This document shows positions 25,891 through 35,374 of a stretch of 64,000 bases of DNA, one piece after another. The stretch covers positions 1-64,000 of the forward strand of contig CAMLGC010000007.1 in NCBI GenBank assembly GCA_946479505.1, given 5' to 3'. The notes below the pieces were generated by a model. That model was not told the origin of the DNA. It was given only the letters and a program-made list of their open reading frames with translations, and did not search any database. Within the stretch, counting starts at the first letter, position 1. Every line of letters begins with the position of its first letter. The stretch is from an uncultured Sphingomonadaceae bacterium (GTDB taxonomy: Bacteria > Pseudomonadota > Alphaproteobacteria > Sphingomonadales > Sphingomonadaceae). The translations under genes and the position numbers were made by a program.

Positions 25891-26363
25891 GGTCCGGGTC
25901 TCCGCAAGGTGATTCGCGCCGAAATGGTGCGGTTCGGGCCTGGCTGGATGGCGAGCGCGTCGACGACCAGCCCGTTGGCTTCGAGCGAGCCGAGCCATGC
26001 GAACAATGCCGGCGCGCGCGCCGATCCGATCGCGAGCGAGACGCTGTCGGCGCCGGCGGGGGTGTTGCTGTCGAGCGTGAAGCCCGCCTGGGCGGCGCTC
26101 TGCGCGACGAGCTGGTCGAGCGGCCCTTCCGCCGTGGCGGCCGTCGCTTCGGTGCCGTCGAGGATTGCGACGCCCGCCTCGACCGCTGCCGCGCGATCGA
26201 TCGCGGCGAGGTGCGCTGCCTTGGCATCGGCGAGCGCATCGGTGACGGGGCGAAGCACCCCGAGCCAGATCACGACGATCCCGAACAGCACGAGCATGAC
26301 GAGGATCAGCCGCTTCTCGCGCAGGCTGCTCGCGATCCACCAGGCGCGGAGCGATGCGGTCAT
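25887..26363 (-). CDS. gspM: Type II secretion protein M
   Basis: A 158-residue bitopic inner-membrane protein of the T2SS assembly platform. A short cytoplasmic N-terminus (MTASLRAWW...REKR) precedes one transmembrane helix (about residues 19-36) and a periplasmic ferredoxin-like domain, matching GspM size and layout. GspM binds GspL, the gene just upstream. The start overlaps the gspL stop (ATGA). Sequence conservation in this family is low, so gene order carries much of the call. Confidence 0.88.
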   Translation of the reverse strand: MTASLRAWWIASSLREKRLILVMLVLFGIVVIWLGVLRPVTDALADAKAAHLAAIDRAAAVEAGVAILDGTEATAATAEGPLDQLVAQSAAQAGFTLDSNTPAGADSVSLAIGSARAPALFAWLGSLEANGLVVDALAIQPGPNRTISARITLRRPGP

Positions 26364-27457
26364 GGCGCCACCATCGTGATCGCGATCGCGTTGCGGCCGC
26401 CTTGGTTCTGAGGGGGCTCGGCGGTGACAGTATAGCCCGCGCCGCGCAGCGTGCCGAGCACGGCATCGATATCGTCGACGCCCGGTGCGGCGAGCGTTGC
26501 CGCGAGCGCGCCGTCGCCGGTGCGCGCGAGCGCCGCGAGCGTGACGCCGGGCGCCGCCTGCATCGCGCTCAGGAGCTGCGCCGTCGGCCCCGAAAAGCCG
26601 CGTCCGCCGACGCCGCGTGCCGCGAGCTCGGCGTTGACCGCCGCCTCGGCCTGCTCGGCGGTGGTTACGTCGGGCGCGATCGTGCGCGCGGCGGCGACGG
26701 CAGCGGCATCGCGCGACGCGGTATCGGCGTGCAGCCTGCCGATCCGCACGAGTGCGGTGGCGAGCACGACCAGCAGGATCAGCCCCGCGATCGCGGTCGA
26801 CCGGCGCACCACCCCCCAGTCGATCGCGCGCCGCCGCCGCCGCGCAAAGGCGCCCTGCCGAAGGTTGAGCGGCGGTGATTCGACCGCCGCGAGGATCGCG
26901 GCGTCGACCGCTTCGGGTGACAGCATCTCGACCGGAGCATCATCGACCAATCGCGCACCGAGGCCATCGTCGACGAAGGCCGAGCTCGCGTCACGCAGCA
27001 GGTTCTCGCTGCCGACGCGTGCGCCGACAAAACCGTTGTCGGGTCGCGAAAGCAGCAACGCCGCGGGAATGATCGCGCCCGGATCGAGCGCGCGATGCTG
27101 CGCCCAGAGCAGCCATGCCGCCATGTCCGCATTGCGCACGACCGCGACGTCGAGCCCGTCGTCTTCGTTGTGGGGGCCGGTCGCCACATGCAGCGTGTCG
27201 GCGCCGCCAAGACTGTTCTCGAGCGCGAGCAACCGTGCGGCGGCGGCGGCCTGCCGCGGTGCGAGATCGGGAAGGGTGGTGCGATGGAGTGTGATCGCCG
27301 CGGCGGGCGCGACGAGCAGGATTGCGCCGGGGCCATCGGGGATTTCGCCCCAATCCTCGCCGCTGCCTCGTGCGACGATCGCGTCGTCTCCGACGCGCAG
27401 CCATTCGGGCGCGTCGTCCAGATCGGGCGGCAGGATGATGACGAGCGCCGCGCTCAC
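26360..27457 (-). CDS. gspL: Type II secretion protein L
   Basis: A 365-residue bitopic protein linking the cytoplasmic ATPase GspE to the inner-membrane platform. It has an actin-like cytoplasmic domain (about residues 1-200), a basic RRRRRR patch, one transmembrane helix (about 222-240) and a periplasmic ferredoxin-like domain. The start is taken as GTG at 27457, which overlaps the gspK stop (GTGA) and has a GGGGGGAG ribosome-binding site; an ATG at 27472 is in frame but would sit upstream of that site. Confidence 0.9.
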   Translation of the reverse strand: MSAALVIILPPDLDDAPEWLRVGDDAIVARGSGEDWGEIPDGPGAILLVAPAAAITLHRTTLPDLAPRQAAAAARLLALENSLGGADTLHVATGPHNEDDGLDVAVVRNADMAAWLLWAQHRALDPGAIIPAALLLSRPDNGFVGARVGSENLLRDASSAFVDDGLGARLVDDAPVEMLSPEAVDAAILAAVESPPLNLRQGAFARRRRRAIDWGVVRRSTAIAGLILLVVLATALVRIGRLHADTASRDAAAVAAARTIAPDVTTAEQAEAAVNAELAARGVGGRGFSGPTAQLLSAMQAAPGVTLAALARTGDGALAATLAAPGVDDIDAVLGTLRGAGYTVTAEPPQNQGGRNAIAITMVAP

Positions 27458-28446
27458 GAAGACTCCCCCCATTGACGCCGTACGAGCCGCACCGGCGTCT
27501 CGCGTGCATCGAACAAGGCCGTCTCATGGCCCACCACACCGCCGAGCGCCACCCTCGTTTCGACCGTGAACCAGCCGGTCTTCACGCCGAGCTGCGATCG
27601 TTCGGCGGGCGAGACGCCGACGCCCTCGAGCGCGCCATTGTTCCAGAAGTCCTCGGCGCTGGCATAGCCGCCGAACGGCCGCGCCGCGATCGCGCGCTGG
27701 GCGTCGCCGATCGAAAGCTGCTCGGGCGCGAGCATCGCGATCAGCGGCGCCTGCGCGGGCAGCAGCGTGTTGACGTTGATCGGCGAAAGGTCGCTTGTCG
27801 GCAGCGCGCAGATCCAGGGGCGCAGCGTCGCGTAGATCGCGGGCGTCACGCCCTGCACCGCGCGCAGCTCGCTCGGATCGATCATGAAGCGATTGGCGGT
27901 GCGATAGGGGATCGCGGCGCGCGCATAGGTATCGTCCTCGGCGCCGCCCGGCTGGGGCCGGTCGTCGGTATCGATCCAGTCGGCGGTCGCCGCCGCGATC
28001 GTCACCGCCGCGCGCGATTCGATGCCGAGCACCGCCATCAGTCCGCGGAATTGCGTGATGCCGCCGGGGCGCACCATCAGTGACGCCTGGTCGTCGCCCG
28101 AAACCAGGCTGTTGAGATTGAAGCAATTGCCGCCGTCGGTCACCTGCGCAGTGCCGGCGCCGCCGGGGATGGGGAGCGGCAGCGGGGTGTCGCTCCAGCC
28201 GCCGGCGAGCGTGGTGCGATCGGGATCGGCCGCGACCAGATCGCCGATCCGCGCCGCTGCGAGCGCCTCGGCCGAGATCGTGTAGGCACGCGCCTGATCG
28301 AGCGCCGCGGCATTGCCGGTGAGCCGCGTCGCGATCGTCAGCTTTTCGAGCAGCGTCGCGGTGACGACCGACATGACGGCGACCAGAAGCAGCACCGTCA
28401 GCAGTGCCGCGCCGCGCTCGCGCTGGGGCGGGGCGGGATCAGCCAT
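27454..28446 (-). CDS. gspK: Type II secretion minor pseudopilin K
   Basis: A 330-residue minor pseudopilin, the large one that caps the pseudopilus tip. The N-terminus has a short leader ending in Gly before AALLTVLLLVAVMSVV, the hydrophobic helix cleaved by GspO; the position-5 Glu common in other pseudopilins is absent, as is usual in GspK. The long periplasmic domain includes the DWIDTDDRPQPGGAED calcium-site-like segment and SPINVNT, both typical of GspK. The start at 28446 overlaps gspJ by eight bases. Confidence 0.92.
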   Translation of the reverse strand: MADPAPPQRERGAALLTVLLLVAVMSVVTATLLEKLTIATRLTGNAAALDQARAYTISAEALAAARIGDLVAADPDRTTLAGGWSDTPLPLPIPGGAGTAQVTDGGNCFNLNSLVSGDDQASLMVRPGGITQFRGLMAVLGIESRAAVTIAAATADWIDTDDRPQPGGAEDDTYARAAIPYRTANRFMIDPSELRAVQGVTPAIYATLRPWICALPTSDLSPINVNTLLPAQAPLIAMLAPEQLSIGDAQRAIAARPFGGYASAEDFWNNGALEGVGVSPAERSQLGVKTGWFTVETRVALGGVVGHETALFDARETPVRLVRRQWGESS

Positions 28447-29059
28447 TTTCTTCCTCGGGCGGCTCGGGCTTGGCACCGGGGCCGACGAGGAAGAGCAGCC
28501 TGAGCGGCGCGCCCGAGCGAACAACCGTCAGTTCGACCGCGCTCGGCAGCAGGTCGGGATCGACCGCTGCCCAGTCGGTGCGCCACGCGCCGGTCGGCTC
28601 GCGGAAACGAAGCTGGGCTGCGGTGATGCCGTCGATCATCGTTGTGGTGACGCTCGCCGCCGCGCCGTCGACGAAGGGATAGCTGCGCCGCTCGAGTCGC
28701 CCGTCGACGAGCCAATATTCGACCTTCTGGATGCCGGGCCGATCGCCGTTGCCGTCGAGATTGTCCCATCCGCCGCGCACGAACAGCAGCGCCGGGCGAT
28801 CGGGGCGGATCACCGCGTCGGCGTAGAAGGCGGGGGCGAGCGTGCCCGTCTGCGTGCGGCTGATCCGGGGCAGCGCCTGGGCGAGATCGGCGGTCATCAG
28901 CGAGCTGGCGCGCTCGACCGCCGCCATGTCGTCGAGCCGCTCGGTTACCGCCGTCTGCGCCGAGACGGTGCCCGACAGCAGCATCACGCCGGCGGCCGAG
29001 ATCATCGCGAAGATCATCAGCGCGACGAGGAGCTCGATGAGCGTGAAGCCCCGCGTCAC
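28439..29059 (-). CDS. gspJ: Type II secretion minor pseudopilin J
   Basis: A 206-residue minor pseudopilin. The N-terminus VTRGFTLIELLVALMIF is a type III signal: cleavage after Gly, methylated Phe and Glu at position 5. The C-terminal domain contains VEYWLVDGRLERR, usual for GspJ, which forms the tip with GspI and GspK. I place the start at GTG 29059, overlapping the gspI stop (GTGA) and giving the expected short leader; the frame is open further upstream but would give an abnormally long leader. Confidence 0.92.
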   Translation of the reverse strand: MTRGFTLIELLVALMIFAMISAAGVMLLSGTVSAQTAVTERLDDMAAVERASSLMTADLAQALPRISRTQTGTLAPAFYADAVIRPDRPALLFVRGGWDNLDGNGDRPGIQKVEYWLVDGRLERRSYPFVDGAAASVTTTMIDGITAAQLRFREPTGAWRTDWAAVDPDLLPSAVELTVVRSGAPLRLLFLVGPGAKPEPPEEENG

Positions 29060-29412
29060 CGCGCGCGCCTCGCCACCGTGAGGATCGCGGGCGAGCCGTT
29101 TGGCCCGCGCACCGCGATATCGATCCGCAGCACGCCGCCACCGAGCGCGCGCACGCGCCGCGCCCAGCTCCACGGGCGGCCGCCGTTGACGGTCGTGCCC
29201 GCGGCATCGCCGATCACGGGCGGCACCGGATCGGTGAGCGTTTCGACCGCGATGTTGCGTGCGACCGCCTGGGCGACCACGCGCGTGTCGAGATCGGCGG
29301 TGGTGCGCAGGCTCACGCCCTGGAGCCTGAGCAACGCGAGCGCGGCAAGGCTGAATACCGCGAGCGCGACCAGCATTTCTATGAGCGTGAAGCCTTTCAC
29401 CCGATCAGCCAC
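29056..29412 (-). CDS. gspI: Type II secretion minor pseudopilin I
   Basis: A 118-residue minor pseudopilin with leader MADRVKG followed by FTLIEMLVALAVFSLAALALL, the prepilin cleavage and membrane segment with Glu at position 5. The small globular domain and length fit GspI, which nucleates the pseudopilus tip with GspJ and GspK. It overlaps gspH by eight bases and gspJ by four. Confidence 0.92.
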   Translation of the reverse strand: MADRVKGFTLIEMLVALAVFSLAALALLRLQGVSLRTTADLDTRVVAQAVARNIAVETLTDPVPPVIGDAAGTTVNGGRPWSWARRVRALGGGVLRIDIAVRGPNGSPAILTVARRAR

Positions 29413-29875
29413 CGATCGTCACCTCGCCGTTCGCATCGACGCTCACCGACGAGCGCGCATCGTTGCGCACCAGCGTCACCGTCAGCGGCGCAACCGCGGC
29501 GCCGGTCGTGTCGAACACGATCCGCGCCGGACCCTTGCTGCCGACGAGCGCGATTGCCTGGTGGCGCCAGTCGGTGGTGACGAAGGGCTCGTCATCGAGC
29601 GGCACCCATGCGCCCTCGATCCGCTGCGCGAAGCCGTAGCCGCTCGGCGCGACCCACACGCTCATCGGTCGCGCCTCGATGATCGCATTGTCCCGCGCCG
29701 CCGACACGCGCGCGGCGAAGCGCTGCATATCGTCGAGCACGCGGGCCCGTGGATCGGGGATCGTCATCACCACCGCCGCCGAGGTGAGGCCGAGGATGAC
29801 GAGCACGACCATCAGCTCCACAAGCGTGAAGCCTTGGGCGCGGGGCTTAGAGGTCGCTCGAATAGATGTCCGCAT
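29405..29875 (-). CDS. gspH: Type II secretion minor pseudopilin H
   Basis: A 156-residue pseudopilin. The leader MRTSIRATSKPRAQG is followed by FTLVELMVVLVILGLTSA with Glu5. The globular part has the segment ARDNAIIEARPMSVWV, common in GspH. Choosing the ATG at 29875 makes the gene overlap the end of gspG by 29 bases, the longest overlap in the operon; no nearer start would leave a leader. GspH connects the main pseudopilus to the tip complex. Confidence 0.9.
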   Translation of the reverse strand: MRTSIRATSKPRAQGFTLVELMVVLVILGLTSAAVVMTIPDPRARVLDDMQRFAARVSAARDNAIIEARPMSVWVAPSGYGFAQRIEGAWVPLDDEPFVTTDWRHQAIALVGSKGPARIVFDTTGAAVAPLTVTLVRNDARSSVSVDANGEVTIGG

Positions 29876-30308
29876 TCTCGCCCTCGCCGCCCGGGGCGCC
29901 GTCGGCGCCGAGCGAGACGATGTCGAACGGCCCGCGCTTGCCGGGCACACGATACTGATAGGGGTGGTTCCAGGGATCGTCGGGGAGGCGGCGGATATAG
30001 CCGCCCGGTCGGTAGCGCTCGGGCTGGGCGAGCGTCGGCGGCGGCGTCACCAGCGCCTGGAGCCCCTCGCTCGCGCTCGGATAGTTGATGTTGTCGAGCC
30101 GGTATTGGTCGAGCGCCTGCTCGAGCGTCGAGATGTCAGCCTTGGCCTTTTCGACCCGCGCCTTGCCGGTGGCGGGCAGCACGTTGATCGCGACGATGGT
30201 GGCGAGCAGCCCGATGATGACGATGACGACCATCAGCTCCACGAGCGTGAAACCCTTTTCGGTCACTCGGGCGGCCATGTGGCGTTTGGGATGCGGACGA
30301 TGGGACAT
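29847..30308 (-). CDS. gspG: Type II secretion major pseudopilin G
   Basis: The 153-residue major pseudopilin that polymerises into the piston-like pseudopilus. The leader ends in EKG before FTLVELMVVIVIIGLLAT (Glu5). Downstream are LDQYRLDNINYPS and GLQALVTPP, YRPGGYIRRLPDDPW and the C-terminal GADGAPGGEGENADI segment that holds the calcium site in GspG. A GAGAGG ribosome-binding site lies before the ATG at 30308; an ATG ten codons downstream is a possible alternative. It follows gspF with an eight-base gap, the only non-overlapping junction in the operon. Confidence 0.96.
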   Translation of the reverse strand: MSHRPHPKRHMAARVTEKGFTLVELMVVIVIIGLLATIVAINVLPATGKARVEKAKADISTLEQALDQYRLDNINYPSASEGLQALVTPPPTLAQPERYRPGGYIRRLPDDPWNHPYQYRVPGKRGPFDIVSLGADGAPGGEGENADIYSSDL

Positions 30309-30316
30309 GATACCTC

Positions 30317-31534
30317 TCAAGCGCCGGTCAGGCTCTGGAGTTGCAGGATCGGCAACAAAATCGACAGCACGATCAGCGCGACGACGCCGCCCATCACGAT
30401 GATGATCGCGGGCTCGAGCATCGACAGCGCGACCGAGGTGAACGAATCGAACTCGCGTTCGAGATAGTCGGCGGCGCGGGACAGCATGGTATCGAGCTTG
30501 CCCGCGGACTCCCCGCTCGCGGCGAGATAGACGAGCAAAGGCGGGAACACGCCCGCGCGGCGCAGCGCGCTCGACAGGCTGCCGCCGCCGCGGATCGCCT
30601 CGACGATCTCGTCCGACGCGCGGCGGAGCACGCGGTTGTGGACCGTCTGCGCGGTGAGCGCGAGGCCTTCCATCAGCGGCAGTCGGCTGGCGACCATCGT
30701 CGCGAGCGTGCGCGCCATCCGCGCGGCGTGGAGGTCGCGCAGCAGCCGGCCGATCAGCGGAATGCGCAGCACGAAGCGATCGGCGGCGTAGCGGATCGGC
30801 TCCTCCTTGAGCGCGCGCCAGCCGAGCCCTGCGAGCAAGGCGATGCCGAGCACCAGCGCCCACCACCAGCCCGCGAGGAAGTAGGAGATGCCCATCACGA
30901 TCCGCGTGAGCAGCGGCAGCGTCTGCCCCATCGTGTCGAACTGCTCGACCACCTTGGGCACGACGAAGATCATCAGCGCCGCGACGACGACCATCGCGAA
31001 CACCGCGAGGATCAAGGGATAGGCGATCGCGGTAATCACCTTGCCACGCATCTCGGCCTGGCGTTCGAGCAGCTCCGCGAGGCGCTCCATCAGGAGCGGC
31101 AGGCTCCCCGAGCTTTCGCCCGCCGACACCATCGCGCGGTAGAGCAGGGGGAAGCTTTTGGGCTCGGCCCCCATCGCCTCGGCGAGGCGGCGGCCCTCGA
31201 CGATCCCGGCATGAACACGGTCGATCACCTTGCGGACGTGCGGCTTCTCGCTCTGCCGCGCGATCGTGCGTAGCGCTTCTTCGATCGGGCTGACCTCGAT
31301 CAGCGTCGAGGCCTGGCGCGTGAACAAGGTCAGCTCCTTGGCCGACAGCTTCTTGCGTTCGAGGCTGAACAGCGCGGGCGCGGCCGCGCTGCGCGTTTGG
31401 GCGGGCTTGACGCGCATCACGAACAGCTTGCGCCGATCGAGCTCGGCCTTCGCCGCCTCGACATTGTCGGCGGCGATGCGGCCCTGCTGCTCCTTGCCCG
31501 AGGGCGCGATCGCAAGATAATCGAAGTCAGCCAT
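30317..31534 (-). CDS. gspF: Type II secretion inner-membrane platform protein F
   Basis: A 405-residue polytopic inner-membrane protein of the assembly platform, coupling GspE motion to pseudopilus growth. It shows two repeated GspF domains (about residues 70-195 and 270-395), each followed by hydrophobic helices, with MVSAGESSGSLPLLMERLAE and YLAASGESAGKLDTMLSR as the two copies of the signature. The start at 31534 overlaps the gspE stop by eight bases. Confidence 0.96.
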   Translation of the reverse strand: MADFDYLAIAPSGKEQQGRIAADNVEAAKAELDRRKLFVMRVKPAQTRSAAAPALFSLERKKLSAKELTLFTRQASTLIEVSPIEEALRTIARQSEKPHVRKVIDRVHAGIVEGRRLAEAMGAEPKSFPLLYRAMVSAGESSGSLPLLMERLAELLERQAEMRGKVITAIAYPLILAVFAMVVVAALMIFVVPKVVEQFDTMGQTLPLLTRIVMGISYFLAGWWWALVLGIALLAGLGWRALKEEPIRYAADRFVLRIPLIGRLLRDLHAARMARTLATMVASRLPLMEGLALTAQTVHNRVLRRASDEIVEAIRGGGSLSSALRRAGVFPPLLVYLAASGESAGKLDTMLSRAADYLEREFDSFTSVALSMLEPAIIIVMGGVVALIVLSILLPILQLQSLTGA

Positions 31535-33092
31535 CGCCGAGCTCGGCCCCGCCATCACCGCGGGTGATGCGGATCGCCTCCTCCGCCGTCGTCTCGCCCG
31601 CGAGCACGAGTGCGCGCGCCGCGCCGCCGAGGTTGCGCGAATGCGCGAAGGCGTGGTGCGCGATCGCCGCCTCGTCCCCGCCTTCGTTGATGAGGCGACG
31701 GATCGTGTCGTCGATGCGGATCATCTCGAACACGCCGACACGGCCCTTGAAGCCGGTGTTCTGGCACGCTTCGCAGCCGACCGCGTGCCAGATCGTTGTC
31801 CCTTCCTCGACGCCGAGCCGCCCAGCGACCGTCGCGTCCGCCTCGACGGGCGCGCGGCATTCGGGGCAGAGCCGCCGCACCAGCCGCTGTGCGATCACCG
31901 CACGCAGCGTCGAGGCGAGCAGGAACGGCTCGACCTTCATGTCGCGCATCCGCGTGATCGCGCCAACCGCGTCGTTAGTGTGGACGGTCGAGAGGACGAG
32001 ATGCCCGGTCAGCGACGCCTGCACCGCGATCTCGGCGGTCTCGCGGTCGCGGATTTCGCCCACCATCACCACGTCCGGATCCTGCCGCAGGATCGCGCGC
32101 AGCCCGGCCGCGAAGGTGAGCCCCACCTTGGGATTGACCTGCGTCTGCCCGACGCCCTCGATCGCGTACTCGACCGGGTCCTCGACCGTCAGGATATTGC
32201 GGCTGCCGTCGTTCAATTGCCGCAGCCCGGCATAGAGCGAGGTGGTCTTGCCCGATCCCGTCGGCCCGGTGACGAGCACGATGCCGTTGGGCTCGGCGAG
32301 CGCGGCGCGGTAGGTGGCCTCGACCGCCTCGCTCATCCCGAGCACGTCGAGATCGATTCCGGCGGTGTCCTTGTCCAGGATACGCAGCACGACGCGCTCG
32401 CCCGCGCGGCTGGGGAGCGTCGAGACGCGCACATCGAGCAGCTTGCCGCCCAGCGTGATGCCGATCCGCCCGTCCTGCGGCACGCGCCGCTCGGCGATGT
32501 CGAGCCGCGCCATCACCTTGATCCGGCTGACCACCACCGGCGCGACGTGCGGCGGCATCCGCAGCGTCTCCTTGAGCACGCCGTCCATCCGCATCCGCAC
32601 GACAAGGCCGGTCTCGTACGGCTCGATGTGGATGTCCGACACGCCGTGCCGCGCCGCCTCGGCGAGGATGCCGTTGATGAGGCGGATCGCGGGCGCGTCG
32701 TCGGCCGAAGCGAGCAGGTCCTCGGCGCTCGGCAGGTCGCCCGCGATGAGATCCAGCTCGCCCGCGTCGACATCGAGTGCGCCTGCCATCGCCGCCGCGG
32801 TGCCATCCATCGCATAGTGGTCGGAAAGGTGCCGATCGAATTCGGCCGCCGACACCGCCTCGACCTCGAAACCGTGCGCGAGATGGCGTCGGACTTCGAT
32901 CAGAACGCGCGGGTCGGCGCCCTCGCGCAGTGCGATCGTCGGCGTGTCGCGGCCGCGCTCGTCGAGCAGCACCACGCCGAACATGCGCGCAAACGGGTAG
33001 GGGATGCCGGCCGACAGGGGCGTGGGGGCGACGGAGGTTTCGACGGGCTCGGCCGGTGCTTCCTCCGCCGCCGATCCGCGCGCAATCTTCAC
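31527..33092 (-). CDS. gspE: Type II secretion ATPase E
   Basis: A 521-residue hexameric cytoplasmic ATPase that powers the secretion system. After an N-terminal GspL-binding region (about residues 30-100) comes the RecA-like core: Walker A GPTGSGKTT (276-284), Asp box ILTVEDPVEY, Walker B RQDPDVVMVGEIRD and His box SLTGHLVLSTVHTN. The zinc-binding four-cysteine domain is intact (Cys409/412 and Cys440/443). The start overlaps the gspD stop (ATGA). Confidence 0.97.
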   Translation of the reverse strand: MKIARGSAAEEAPAEPVETSVAPTPLSAGIPYPFARMFGVVLLDERGRDTPTIALREGADPRVLIEVRRHLAHGFEVEAVSAAEFDRHLSDHYAMDGTAAAMAGALDVDAGELDLIAGDLPSAEDLLASADDAPAIRLINGILAEAARHGVSDIHIEPYETGLVVRMRMDGVLKETLRMPPHVAPVVVSRIKVMARLDIAERRVPQDGRIGITLGGKLLDVRVSTLPSRAGERVVLRILDKDTAGIDLDVLGMSEAVEATYRAALAEPNGIVLVTGPTGSGKTTSLYAGLRQLNDGSRNILTVEDPVEYAIEGVGQTQVNPKVGLTFAAGLRAILRQDPDVVMVGEIRDRETAEIAVQASLTGHLVLSTVHTNDAVGAITRMRDMKVEPFLLASTLRAVIAQRLVRRLCPECRAPVEADATVAGRLGVEEGTTIWHAVGCEACQNTGFKGRVGVFEMIRIDDTIRRLINEGGDEAAIAHHAFAHSRNLGGAARALVLAGETTAEEAIRITRGDGGAELGDG

Positions 33093-35374
33093 GGCTGCGC
33101 CTCGCTCGGCGGAATCGTGACCGGCTGGACGGTGATCGTCGAGCGCTGCTCCTGCATCGGCACGACGACGGGCGCCGGCGGCGGCGCCGTGCCCGTCACC
33201 GTCGTCACCTGTCGGGGTGTGATGACGGTGCCGGTGATCGGCGTACCCGGCGGGATCGGGGGCACTGCACCCATATAGTCGCGCACGAGCGCATCGAGGC
33301 TCGGCTCGACGCCCGGGTTCTGGAGAAGCTGCTGGTTGCGCATGTAGCCGTAACGCTGCGCGGTCATCCGGTCTCCCTCCGCGGGGCTGTGGATGATCGT
33401 CGGGCGAATGAACACCATCAGATTGGTCTTGGCGTGCGTCTTCGAGCGCGATTTGAACAGCTCACCGATGAGCGGGATGTCGGACAGTAGCGGAATGCGC
33501 TCGATCGTCCGGCGCTCCTCGTCATTGAGCAGACCGCCGATTGCGAGGATTTGGCCGTCCATGGCGGTCATCGTCGTCTGGAACTCGCGCTTATTGACGA
33601 TGAGGTCGTTGAAGTCCTCCGAGACGGGGCCGGCGACCGAGCTTACCTCCTGACGGATGACGAGCTTGATCTCGCCCCCTGCGTTGATCTGCGGCCTGAT
33701 ATCGAGCTTGATGCCGACATTCTCGCGCTGAACGGTGCGGAAGGCGTTGTCGAAATTGTCGGACAGCGCCTCGCCGGTGGTGATCGGGATTTCCTGCCCG
33801 ACGAGGAAATGCGCCTCGTGATTGTCGAGCGCGAGCACGTGCGGGGTCGCGAGGAGGTTCGAGGCGGTGTCGGACTTCACCGCGTTGATGATCGCCCCGA
33901 AGATCGCGTTGCTCCCGATATTGAGCAGCGTGCCGCCGAACCCGCCGGTCGCGCCCAGCAGCTCCTGTGCGGCGGCCTGTTGGAGCGTGTCGGTGAGCGG
34001 GCTGTTGGTGGTGGTCGTCACCACGTTGCCGTCGATCGTCGTCGACTGCGTGTCGAGCTTGGTCGCGCCATAGGCGCCCGCAAGCGTCAGGATGTTGGGA
34101 ACGGCATTCGAATAATTGGTCGCGAGAAAGGGCACGCCGCTCGATGGGTCGCCGCCGAGCAGGAACTGCACGCCCAGCCGCTTCGCCGCATTGTCGCTGA
34201 TTTCGACGATGATCGCCTCGACCAGCACCTGCTCGCGCGCGACATCGAGCTGGCGGATGACCTCGCCGAGCATCCGCTGGGTCTCGGCATTGCCGCCGAT
34301 CACGATCGCATTGGCGCCGGTAAAGCGCGTGACGATCACCGGGCCGCGCAGGAACAGGCTGTTGTCGGGCGACGAGGCGCCGGTGCTCTCTGCCGCGACC
34401 GGCGTCGATATCGGCGCCGCGATCGCTCCCATCGCGGTCCCCTTGCCGCTGCTGCTGTCGGCCCCGAGCGGAGTCTGCGCGAAGGCGGGTGTGTCCTCGA
34501 CCGCCTGCGACACGGGTTGGCCGACGAGCTGCTGCAACACGGGCAGCAATTGCGCGGCATCGGCGTGTTTCAAGTAGATGACGCGAATCTCGGTGCCGCT
34601 TTCGGCCTTGCGATCGAGCTCGCGCGCCAGCGCAGCGAGCCTGGCAACGCCCGCGGGATCGCCGCGAAGCGCAATGCTGTTCGAGCTGTCGATCGCCACC
34701 GCGATCACGCCCGATCCGACTGCGGCGGTGCCGTTCGGCCCCGTCGCGCCGCCCGCGCCACCGCCCGCGAGCTGTTGCAGCGATTCGGCCACTTCGCGCG
34801 CGCCGGCATTCTCGAGCGCCACCACCTCGGTCGCGTCGTTGGTTCGGTCGATCCGCGCGATCAGTTGGCGCACGCGCTGGATATTGTCGGCATAATCGGC
34901 GACGACGAGGCTGTTCGCCGCACGGTTGGCGGTGATCGAGCCTTCCTTGCTGACCAGCGGCTTCAACGTTTCGAGCGCCGACGTCGCGTCGATATGGCGC
35001 AGGCGGAACACCTCGGTGACGAACGAATTGCGGTTGGCCGCGCGGCCGACGCTGCCCGGCTGTCCGGCGGCGCCCTCGACCGGCTGGATGCGCAGCGCGC
35101 CGCCGCCGGTGGGCACCGCGACGAGGCCGTTTGCGCGCAACGTGGCGAGGAATATCTCGAAATATTCGGAGCGCGAGAGCGGCCGGTCGGTGACCACCGA
35201 GACCTTTCCCTGCACGCGATTGTCGATGATGAAGGTGCGCCCGGTGACCCGCGCGGCATCCTGGATGAAGGCGCGGATATCGGCATCGCGGACGTTGAGC
35301 GTTTGCTGCGCCATTGCCGGCGCCGAGAGCGTGAGCGCCACCGCGGCACCGATCGAGAAAAATCGCTTGGTCAT
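33089..35374 (-). CDS. gspD: Type II secretion outer-membrane secretin D
   Basis: A 761-residue secretin that forms the outer-membrane channel. A signal peptide (residues 1-22, cut after AMA) is followed by an N0 domain (DADIRAFIQDAARVTGRTF), repeated N1-N3 domains rich in VVADYADN-like ring-building motifs with a Gly/Ser-rich linker, and the C-terminal secretin domain with VGQEIPI and LAIGGLLNDEERR signatures. A Pro/Val-rich tail of about 60 residues at the C-terminus could contact a pilotin; no pilotin gene is recognised nearby. The start overlaps the gspC stop (ATGA). Confidence 0.96.
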   Translation of the reverse strand: MTKRFFSIGAAVALTLSAPAMAQQTLNVRDADIRAFIQDAARVTGRTFIIDNRVQGKVSVVTDRPLSRSEYFEIFLATLRANGLVAVPTGGGALRIQPVEGAAGQPGSVGRAANRNSFVTEVFRLRHIDATSALETLKPLVSKEGSITANRAANSLVVADYADNIQRVRQLIARIDRTNDATEVVALENAGAREVAESLQQLAGGGAGGATGPNGTAAVGSGVIAVAIDSSNSIALRGDPAGVARLAALARELDRKAESGTEIRVIYLKHADAAQLLPVLQQLVGQPVSQAVEDTPAFAQTPLGADSSSGKGTAMGAIAAPISTPVAAESTGASSPDNSLFLRGPVIVTRFTGANAIVIGGNAETQRMLGEVIRQLDVAREQVLVEAIIVEISDNAAKRLGVQFLLGGDPSSGVPFLATNYSNAVPNILTLAGAYGATKLDTQSTTIDGNVVTTTTNSPLTDTLQQAAAQELLGATGGFGGTLLNIGSNAIFGAIINAVKSDTASNLLATPHVLALDNHEAHFLVGQEIPITTGEALSDNFDNAFRTVQRENVGIKLDIRPQINAGGEIKLVIRQEVSSVAGPVSEDFNDLIVNKREFQTTMTAMDGQILAIGGLLNDEERRTIERIPLLSDIPLIGELFKSRSKTHAKTNLMVFIRPTIIHSPAEGDRMTAQRYGYMRNQQLLQNPGVEPSLDALVRDYMGAVPPIPPGTPITGTVITPRQVTTVTGTAPPPAPVVVPMQEQRSTITVQPVTIPPSEAQP